Shown: piece after piece, positions 46,913 through 52,405 of the stretch
How positions within the stretch are numbered: the stretch's first letter is position 1
Layout of the letters: each line of letters begins with the position of its first letter
From: Hylemonella sp.
Lineage (GTDB): Bacteria; Pseudomonadota; Gammaproteobacteria; Burkholderiales; Burkholderiaceae_C
Assembly: GCA_030680575.1 (NCBI GenBank)
Contig: JAUXVI010000019.1
Span: forward strand, 1-52,405
Length of the DNA stretch: 52,405 nt
Reading direction: 5' to 3'
The notes under the pieces: generated by a model
What the model was told of the DNA's origin: nothing
Database searches by the model: none
Seen by the model: only the letters and a program-made list of their open reading frames with translations
Made by a program: the position numbers and the translations under genes

Positions 46913-47575
46913 ATGGCCAAGAAGGCGCCGCGGCGAACGGCGCAGCGCATTCAAGAGGCGGCATTAACGCTGTTCAACCGCTTCGGTGAGCCCCATGTCT
47001 CAACCGCGCTGATCGCCAGCGAGGTCGGCATCAGCCCCGGCAACCTGCACTACCACTATCCGGCCAAGGACAAGCTGGTCGGCAATTTGTTCGCGCAATA
47101 CGAACTGGCCCTGGCCGAGTTGCTGCCGGCAGGCGGCGGGGTGCAGGACGTGGAAGATGCCTGGTTCTTCATGCACAGCCTGTTCGAACTGGTTTGGCAA
47201 TACCGTTTTCTCTATCGCGATCTGAACGACTTGCTCAGCCGTAACCGCCTGCTGGAAACCTCCATTCAGGTGAGCATGACGACCCAAGTCGACGCCATGC
47301 GCGTTATGCTGGAGGGCCTGCGCGCGGCCCATGTGCTCAACATCGACGAGCGCGAACTGCCCATCACGGCCAACTGCCTGATCGTGATCCTGACCTATTG
47401 GCTCAGCTTCGAGTATGTGCGCGATCCGCGCCATGCACTGGAGCCGGAAAATGGCCAAGTGGCGTTGCTGCGCGGCGCGCAGCACGCCCTCGGTCTGCTT
47501 GTGCCCTTCCTGAAGCCGTCGCAGCGCGCGCATCTGTTGCAGCTGCGGGATGCTTACACTACGACCTCTTTCTAA
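46913..47575 (+). CDS. TetR-family regulator
   Basis: The 220-residue protein has an HTH (RIQEAALTLFNRFGEPHVSTALIASEVGISPGNLHYHYPAKDKL) and a C-terminal domain of the PF13972 type (QYRFLYRDLNDLLSRNRLLE). It follows the phasin stop by one base. It probably regulates PHA or lipid genes, by context only. Confidence 0.85.
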   Translation: MAKKAPRRTAQRIQEAALTLFNRFGEPHVSTALIASEVGISPGNLHYHYPAKDKLVGNLFAQYELALAELLPAGGGVQDVEDAWFFMHSLFELVWQYRFLYRDLNDLLSRNRLLETSIQVSMTTQVDAMRVMLEGLRAAHVLNIDERELPITANCLIVILTYWLSFEYVRDPRHALEPENGQVALLRGAQHALGLLVPFLKPSQRAHLLQLRDAYTTTSF

Positions 47576-47595
47576 CAACTTTCTCCGCCTGCACC

Positions 47596-47850
47596 ATGAG
47601 TGATCTCCAAACCCGCTTCGAAACCGCTGTCGCCAGCTCCAAGAACCTGAGCGAGCGCCCTGACAACCCCACGCTGCTGAAGATCTACGCCTTCTACAAA
47701 CAGGCCACCACCGGCGACGTCGAGGGCGAGCGCCCGGGCTTTTCGGACTTCGTCGGCCGCGCCAAATGGGACGCCTGGAACGGCCTCAAGGGCAAGACCG
47801 CCGATGAAGCGATGCAGCTCTACATCGACTTGATCGAATCGTTGAGCTGA
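47596..47850 (+). CDS. Acyl-CoA-binding protein
   Basis: The 84-residue ACBP-fold protein reads MSDLQTRFETAVASSKNLSERPDN, LKIYAFYKQATTGDVEGERPGF and KWDAWNGLKGKTADEAMQLYI, with the Tyr/Lys residues that hold the CoA. It buffers long-chain acyl-CoA. ACBP is mainly eukaryotic but occurs in some betaproteobacteria. No Shine-Dalgarno is obvious. It lies 20 bp after the TetR gene. Confidence 0.88.
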   Translation: MSDLQTRFETAVASSKNLSERPDNPTLLKIYAFYKQATTGDVEGERPGFSDFVGRAKWDAWNGLKGKTADEAMQLYIDLIESLS

Positions 47851-47860
47851 CACGATGTCC

Positions 47861-48187
47861 ATGCTCTACAAGTTCAAGTCTCCGGCCACGGCCGACCTGA
47901 TCATGCTTGAACCCCAGGGGCGTCGCGTGCTGCAGATCATAGGCAAGCCGGTGGATGTGAAACAGGGCATCCTGCAACCAGCCGACATGCCAGCTGCGAT
48001 AGCTGCACTGGAAGCCGCCATCGTGGTCGAGGAGGGGCAGCGCAAGGCCGCTGAAACCGAAGCGGCCGCTCGTGGCGAGGAATTACCGGCTCAAGAAGGC
48101 GTCTCACTGCGCCAGCGCGCCACCCCCTTCATTGAGATGCTGCGCCGCTGCGAAAAGGCGGACAAGGAAATCGTCTGGGGCGTCTAG
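47861..48187 (+). CDS. DUF1840 family protein
   Basis: The 108-residue protein starts MLYKFKSPATADLIMLEPQGRRVLQIIGK, matching DUF1840, and has an Ala/Glu-rich helix then TPFIEMLRRCEKADKEIVWG. The function is unknown. An ATG at 47855 is an alternative start. It lies ten bases after the ACBP stop. Confidence 0.82.
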   Translation: MLYKFKSPATADLIMLEPQGRRVLQIIGKPVDVKQGILQPADMPAAIAALEAAIVVEEGQRKAAETEAAARGEELPAQEGVSLRQRATPFIEMLRRCEKADKEIVWGV

Positions 48188-48246
48188 ACCCACGTGCTGG
48201 GCCGCGCGCACCATGCCGAAGCCGACACACGCGCCTGAAGCAGCCC

Positions 48247-48342
48247 AGCCGTAGAACGCCGTGGCACCGGCTTTGCCGGGCCACTGACGTTGCCCCCTTT
48301 AAGGAGGGTGGCGGAGCGCCGCAACGTGGCGCACAGCTGGGG
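48247..48342. repeat. GC-rich interspersed repeat, copy C
   Basis: GGCACCGGCTTTGCCGGGCC, a TTGCCCCCTTTAAGGAGGG hairpin, then GGCGGAGCG and CACAGCTGGGGGT. It closely matches copy D at 51884. It lies between two convergent transcription units and could act as a terminator. Confidence 0.65.
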
Positions 48343-48343
48343 G

Positions 48344-49360
48344 TTAATCTACCTTCGCGCCAGAGTCCTTGACGACCTTCGCCCACTTGCGATGCTCTGC
48401 GTCAATCAAGCGGGTGAATTCCGCCGGCGTGTTCCCGCTAGGAATGGCCCCCTGCGCCAGCAGTTTTTCCTTGATCGCCGGCGTGTTGAGCGCCTTGGCC
48501 ACCTCCTGCTGGATGCGGTTGACCACGTCAGCCGGCGTACCCGCCGGCGCCAACAGCCCAAACCAGCTACTGGCCTCGAAACCCTTGAGGTTTCCCGCCT
48601 CCTCCACCGTGGGCACATCAGGCAAGGCCGCCGAGCGCTGAGCACTGGTCACGGCCAGGGCCTTGAGCTTGCCGGCCTTGATCTGCGCCATGCTGGAGGG
48701 CAAATTGTCGAACATCACATCCATGTTGCCGGCCACCATGTCCAGCAAGGCCGGACCGGAACCGCGGTAGGGAATGTGGGTCATGAATGTGCCCGTCATG
48801 GACTTGAACAGTTCGCCCGCCAGGTGGATTGACGTACCGTTGCCACTGGACGCCATGTTGAGCTTGCCCGGATTGGCTTTGGCGTACTTGATGAAATCAG
48901 CCACGTTGTTGATGCCCAAGGCCTTCGCCTTGTCGGCATTCATCTCCATCACATTGGGCACAGCCGCCACCAGCGTGATCGGCACAAAATCCTTTTGCGG
49001 GTCGTACGGCAGCTTGGCATACAGCGCCTTGTTGATGCCGTGCGTGCCGACCGTGCCCATCAGCAAGGTATAGCCGTCACCCGCTGACTTGGCGACGATG
49101 TCCGCACCAACGTTGCCACCGGCCCCGGCACGGTTGTCCACCACGAACTGCTGGCCAAAGGCTTTCGAGAGTTCCGGCGCCACGGCGCGCGCCAGAATGT
49201 CGGTGGTCCCACCTGGCGCAAACGGCACGACAATACGCACCGGCTTGTTCGGCCAGCCGCTTTGCGCCAAGCTGGAGCCTGCTATCAAAAAGTGAGCTGA
49301 TCCCGCAATCAGGGCAAGGGCTAGGCGTCGATTTTTCTTGAAACAATTCAGTGCAGACAT
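48344..49360 (-). CDS. Bug/TctC-family periplasmic binding protein 1
   Basis: The 338-residue solute-binding protein has [36 protein letters not shown] and [24 protein letters not shown]. These proteins bind carboxylates for tripartite transporters, but no TctAB permease is adjacent. The start at 49360 has GGAG six bases upstream. Part of the signal peptide ([15 protein letters not shown]) is encoded by a copy of the interspersed repeat (49275-49341). Confidence 0.88.
   Translation of the reverse strand: MSALNCFKKNRRLALALIAGSAHFLIAGSSLAQSGWPNKPVRIVVPFAPGGTTDILARAVAPELSKAFGQQFVVDNRAGAGGNVGADIVAKSAGDGYTLLMGTVGTHGINKALYAKLPYDPQKDFVPITLVAAVPNVMEMNADKAKALGINNVADFIKYAKANPGKLNMASSGNGTSIHLAGELFKSMTGTFMTHIPYRGSGPALLDMVAGNMDVMFDNLPSSMAQIKAGKLKALAVTSAQRSAALPDVPTVEEAGNLKGFEASSWFGLLAPAGTPADVVNRIQQEVAKALNTPAIKEKLLAQGAIPSGNTPAEFTRLIDAEHRKWAKVVKDSGAKVD
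49275..49341. repeat. Interspersed short repeat, copy 5 (inside the Bug 1 signal peptide)
   Basis: GCTATCAAAAAGTGAGCTGA is followed by CCCGCAATCAGGGCAAGGGC and a GGCGTCGATTTTTCTTG end. It has the same layout as copies 1-4 and encodes the hydrophobic core of the signal peptide. Confidence 0.6.
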
Positions 49361-49443
49361 GCGCATCTCCGGTTGGTCTTTGTCTTCCAGTGTAGACAGC
49401 CTGAGGGCGTTTGTGTCCTAGGGTTTGCCTCCAGAGCGACCAT

Positions 49444-49470
49444 GAAAAAAGCCACCCGAAGGTGGCTTTC
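49444..49470 (-). terminator. Rho-independent terminator of Bug gene 2
   Basis: On the minus strand GCCACC-TTCG-GGTGGC is followed by TTTTTT, about 24 bp after the stop of the gene at 49490. Confidence 0.88.
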
Positions 49471-49489
49471 ACATGGCTGCTGATGCAGA

Positions 49490-50470
49490 TCAATCTGCGT
49501 AGACACCCGCCGCCTTGATCACCGGGCCCCACTTGGCGATTTCTGCCAGCACGAATTTCTTGTGCTCAGCCGGTTCGACGCGCTTGTCGGTCACCACCAC
49601 AGCGCCCAGGCCTTCCTGCTTCTTGATGAACTCGGGATCCTTCAGCGCGGCCTTGAGCGCCGTGTTCAGCTTGGCCAGCACATCCGCCGGCGTGCCCTTG
49701 GGCGCATACAGACCGTGCCAGATGCTGACATCAAAACCCTTCAGGCCCGACTCCTGCAGCGTGGGAAGGTCTTTCAATGCCGGCGTGGTCAGGCGCTTGG
49801 CCGTGGTCACGGCGAAGGCCTTCACTTTCTTGCCCTCGATCTGGGACGTGGTGTTGGTGGTCTGATCGCACAGCAGGTCGATCTGGCCGCCGATCAAGTC
49901 GGTGATCGCCGGCGCCGTGCCCTTGTAAGGCACCGTGGTCATGTCAATGCCCAGCGCGTTCTGGAACATCAAGCCGCACAGGTGCGAGGCAGCGCCCAGG
50001 CCGGCATTGCCCAGGTTGATCTTGCCCTTGTTGGCATTGATCCAGGTGGACAGTTCCTTGTAATTGTTCGCCGGCAGCGTGGGGCGGCCGATCAGGGTCA
50101 TCGGAACTTCATTGACCATGCCCAGGAACTCGAAATCATTCTCGACCGAGTAGGGCAGCTTGCGGTACAGCGCCGGGCTGGTCGCCATGCCGATATGGTG
50201 CAGGAACACCGTATGACCATCCGGTGTGGCCTTGGCCACCTTGTTGGCACCGATGGTGCCGCCGGCACCGGCCGCGTTGTCCACCAGGATGCTCACGCCA
50301 CCCAGGGGCTTGCGCATGGCTTCAGCGAGGTCGCGCGCGACGCGATCGGTCGGGCCACCGGCCGAGAACGGCACGACGATGGTAATCGGCTTGGTACCGG
50401 GGAAGGCAGTTTGCGCATTGGCCGCAAACGCCGTGACGGCGGCGGCGGCGAGAACCAGCAAGCGTTTCAT
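49490..50470 (-). CDS. Bug/TctC-family periplasmic binding protein 2
   Basis: The 326-residue protein has signal peptide MKRLLVLAAAAVTAFAANA, then KPITIVVPFSAGGPTDRVARD, DNAAGAGGTIGANKVA and VPYKGTAPAITDLIGGQIDLLCD. AAGGAG precedes the ATG. It is a paralogue of, but not close to, the preceding Bug protein. A terminator follows. Confidence 0.9.
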   Translation of the reverse strand: MKRLLVLAAAAVTAFAANAQTAFPGTKPITIVVPFSAGGPTDRVARDLAEAMRKPLGGVSILVDNAAGAGGTIGANKVAKATPDGHTVFLHHIGMATSPALYRKLPYSVENDFEFLGMVNEVPMTLIGRPTLPANNYKELSTWINANKGKINLGNAGLGAASHLCGLMFQNALGIDMTTVPYKGTAPAITDLIGGQIDLLCDQTTNTTSQIEGKKVKAFAVTTAKRLTTPALKDLPTLQESGLKGFDVSIWHGLYAPKGTPADVLAKLNTALKAALKDPEFIKKQEGLGAVVVTDKRVEPAEHKKFVLAEIAKWGPVIKAAGVYAD

Positions 50471-50546
50471 GGGGGCTCCTTCAAAGAATGGCAAAAGTGT
50501 AAATCGCCCCGGGCGCCCCTGACAGCGGGGAACTACGTAGACCGGG

Positions 50547-51818
50547 CTATTTGTAGCTACGCGCGTCCTCGATCACCTTGCCGTCGTTCGGCAGGCTGTC
50601 CGGCCGCACCAGTTCCACCTCACCACGCAGCTTGGTCACATCACGAATCACCTGACCGATTCGTTCCGCCAACTCCGCTGGGCCATCACCCAGCGTTTCC
50701 ACCTTCAAGGTCATGGCGTCGTTGGCCATTTCCCCCGTCACAACCAGCCGCGCCCGACCCACCTCGGGAAAGCGTTTGATGATCTCTGCCACCTGACCGG
50801 GATGCACGAACATGCCACGCACCTTGGTGGTCTGGTCGGCCCGCCCCATCCAGCCACGGATGCGGGTGTTGGTTCGGCCCGTCGGGCAAGTGCCGGGCAG
50901 CACGGCCGACAGATCGCCGGTACCGAAACGGATCAGCGGGTAATCCGGGTTCAGCACCGTCACCACCACCTCGCCCACCTCGCCCTCAGGCACCGGGATG
51001 CCGGTACCCGGACGCACAATCTCCAGAATCACGCCTTCGTCGAGCACCAGCCCCTCACGCGCCTGCGTCTCGTAGGCGATCAGGCCGACATCGGCCGTGG
51101 CGTAGCACTGGTAACCCGTGATGCCGCGCCCAGCCAACCAGTCGCGCAGGCTGGGCGGAAACGCTTCACCGCTGACCAGTGCCTTGGTGAACGACAAGCG
51201 GACACCGCTTTCCTCCGCCTTCTCCAGCAGAATTTTCAGAAAACTCGGCGTGCCGGCATAAGCCACCGGCTGCAGGTCGGCAATCGCCGCCAGCTGCTGT
51301 TCGGTATTGCCCACGCCGCCCGGGAACACGGTGCAGCCCAGTGCCTGCGCACCGGCCTCCATGATCCAGGCACCGGGCGTCAGGTGGTAGCTGAAGCAGT
51401 TGTGCACCAGATCACCCGCTTCGAACCCGGCCGCGCCAAAAGCGCGCGCGCTGCGCCAGTAGTCGGCCGCATGTCCCTCGGGCTCGTAGATCGGCCCGGG
51501 CGACTGGTAGACCCGCCGCGCGCCGCTGCCGCGCAACAGGCCGCGCCAGCCGATGGCGGAGAAACCGCCAAATGGGTCGCTCGCATCGCGTACGCGCGCC
51601 GCCTGTTGACGCTCCAGCAACTCGTGCTTGCGCGTCACCGGCAACTGGGCCAGCGCGGCACGGCTGGTTACAGCCTGCGCATCCACCCCACGCAAAATCT
51701 CCGCAAAAGCCGGCGCCGCCTGCTGTGCCCGCGCCACCTGGCCCGGCAACGCCGCCATCAGCGCCGCCTCGCGCTGCGCCGGATCGCGCGCCTCAAGCGT
51801 GTCGTAGTGTTTGGCCAT
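50547..51818 (-). CDS. PaaK-like phenylacetate-CoA ligase family protein
   Basis: The 423-residue adenylate-forming enzyme has YQCYATADVGLIAYE, LIRFGTGDLSAVLPG and a C-terminal RGMFVHPGQVAEIIKRF. It activates an aryl or acyl acid to its CoA ester. The substrate is unknown. It lies downstream of livF, so it may be part of a branched-chain/aromatic acid uptake and activation unit. Confidence 0.85.
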   Translation of the reverse strand: MAKHYDTLEARDPAQREAALMAALPGQVARAQQAAPAFAEILRGVDAQAVTSRAALAQLPVTRKHELLERQQAARVRDASDPFGGFSAIGWRGLLRGSGARRVYQSPGPIYEPEGHAADYWRSARAFGAAGFEAGDLVHNCFSYHLTPGAWIMEAGAQALGCTVFPGGVGNTEQQLAAIADLQPVAYAGTPSFLKILLEKAEESGVRLSFTKALVSGEAFPPSLRDWLAGRGITGYQCYATADVGLIAYETQAREGLVLDEGVILEIVRPGTGIPVPEGEVGEVVVTVLNPDYPLIRFGTGDLSAVLPGTCPTGRTNTRIRGWMGRADQTTKVRGMFVHPGQVAEIIKRFPEVGRARLVVTGEMANDAMTLKVETLGDGPAELAERIGQVIRDVTKLRGEVELVRPDSLPNDGKVIEDARSYK

Positions 51819-51883
51819 CTCAGTGATTCCTGTCTGTTTGCCCGTACGCAACGCGAGAGGTGGCTCCATCCAGGGGACACCGC

Positions 51884-51966
51884 GGAACCGGCTTCGCCGG
51901 GCCGCTGGTGTCCGCCCCCTTGAGGGGGGTGGCGAAGCGACACGCAGTGCGCGCAGCCTGGGGGTG
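51884..51966. repeat. GC-rich interspersed repeat, copy D
   Basis: CCGCGGAACCGGCTTCGCCG, CCCCCTTGAGGGGGGTGGCG, then GCGCAGCCTGGGGGTG. It sits between livF and the CoA ligase gene and nearly repeats copy C. Confidence 0.65.
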
Positions 51967-51968
51967 TT

Positions 51969-52405
51969 TCATGCCAACCAGCGCTTGCGCCGCTTGTAGC
52001 TCTTCACATCGCGGAAGCTCTTGCGCTCGCCGCCGCCGACACCGAGGTAGAACTCCTTCACGTCCTCGTTATTCGCCAGCTCACGGGCAACGCCGTCCAT
52101 CACGACGCGCCCCGACTCCATGATGTAGCCGTAGTCGGCGTACTTGAGCGCCATGTTGGTGTTCTGCTCCGCCAGCAGGAAGGTGACCTTCTCCTTGGTG
52201 TTGAGGTCTTTCACGATCTCGAACACTTCCTCCACGATCTGCGGCGCCAGGCCCATCGAGGGTTCGTCGAGCAACACCATGCTCGGGTTGGCCATCAGCG
52301 CACGGCCGATGGCGCACATCTGCTGCTCGCCGCCCGAGGTGTAGGCCGCCTGCGAGGAGCGGCGCAGCTTGAGCCGGGGGAAGTAGGTGTAGACCTTCTC
52401 CAGGT
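51969..52405 (-). CDS. livF: Branched-chain amino-acid ABC transporter ATPase, C-terminal part (cut by window edge)
   Basis: The frame runs from the window end (codons from 52403) to TGA at 51969. It contains the signature SGGEQQM, Walker [12 protein letters not shown] and the switch segment [18 protein letters not shown], typical of LivF. It has a basic C-terminal tail ([11 protein letters not shown]). Walker A is outside the window. It energises hydrophobic amino-acid or aromatic-acid uptake. Confidence 0.92.
   Translation of the reverse strand, partial: LEKVYTYFPRLKLRRSSQAAYTSGGEQQMCAIGRALMANPSMVLLDEPSMGLAPQIVEEVFEIVKDLNTKEKVTFLLAEQNTNMALKYADYGYIMESGRVVMDGVARELANNEDVKEFYLGVGGGERKSFRDVKSYKRRKRWLA

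Noticed and set aside
1..52405. CRISPR array, prophage, IS element or toxin-antitoxin module
   Set aside because: No regularly spaced repeats, transposase, integrase (other than XerC), phage structural genes or paired small toxin/antitoxin genes were found on either strand.

Overview
The window looks like a GC-rich chromosomal segment of a betaproteobacterium, most likely of the family Comamonadaceae (Rhodoferax/Polaromonas/Acidovorax-like). This is inference from gene content, not a database match. The clues are the dapF-DUF484-xerC order, a TetR-acyl-CoA dehydrogenase-DUF2147-fadB-fadA operon, solitary Bug/TctC binding proteins, an argB-slmA pair, a phasin/TetR/ACBP group, and two families of short interspersed repeats of the kind I associate with that family. 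No tRNA, rRNA, phage or IS transposase was recognised. One structural RNA, RNase P RNA (rnpB), lies on the minus strand at 8768-9096.

Layout. 1-2 kb: the end of one chemotaxis receptor and a second, N-terminally truncated receptor. 2-4.6 kb (minus): dapF-DUF484-xerC with coupled starts. 4.7-7.2 kb (plus): a NUDIX/metallo-beta-lactamase protein and an RsuA-like protein whose catalytic Asp is replaced. 7.2-10.1 kb: an NhaR-like LysR regulator, an IscR-like Rrf2 regulator missing most cluster ligands, rnpB and cysK. 10-17.3 kb: two membrane GGDEF-EAL proteins flanking an FAD-dependent dehydrogenase. 17.4-20.3 kb: htpX, a DUF3025 protein and pyrC. 20.5-24.7 kb: the glutamate/aspartate transporter gltIJKL with a HypT/QseD-like LysR gene. 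24.9-30.3 kb: an Atm1-type ABC exporter, hotdog thioesterases, an enoyl-CoA isomerase-like crotonase and an alpha/beta hydrolase. 30.3-37 kb: a beta-oxidation operon (TetR regulator, acyl-CoA dehydrogenase, DUF2147, fadB, fadA) with a palindromic operator candidate at the front and a terminator at the back. 37.3-39 kb: slmA and argB. 39-46.3 kb: a polysaccharide-precursor cluster (rmlB, rmlD, rmlA, rmlC, manC), an RfaH homologue, an ops-like element, a 5'-truncated capD/wbpM-type gene and a frameshifted H-NS-family pseudogene. 46.4-48.2 kb: phasin, TetR, acyl-CoA-binding protein and DUF1840. 48.3-52.4 kb: two Bug-type binding proteins, a PaaK-like CoA ligase and the end of livF.

The most interesting region is 39-41.4 kb. 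A specialised NusG paralogue (RfaH) is encoded directly upstream of an 11/12 match to the ops element, in the right orientation. What follows the ops is only the C-terminal half of a sugar-nucleotide dehydratase and then an H-NS remnant. This looks like an RfaH/ops-controlled surface-polysaccharide locus whose body has been deleted or rearranged. Other points worth checking are short interspersed repeats absorbed in frame into four genes, and two regulators/enzymes that have lost the residues their families are named for. Most of the window is otherwise ordinary housekeeping and fatty-acid metabolism.
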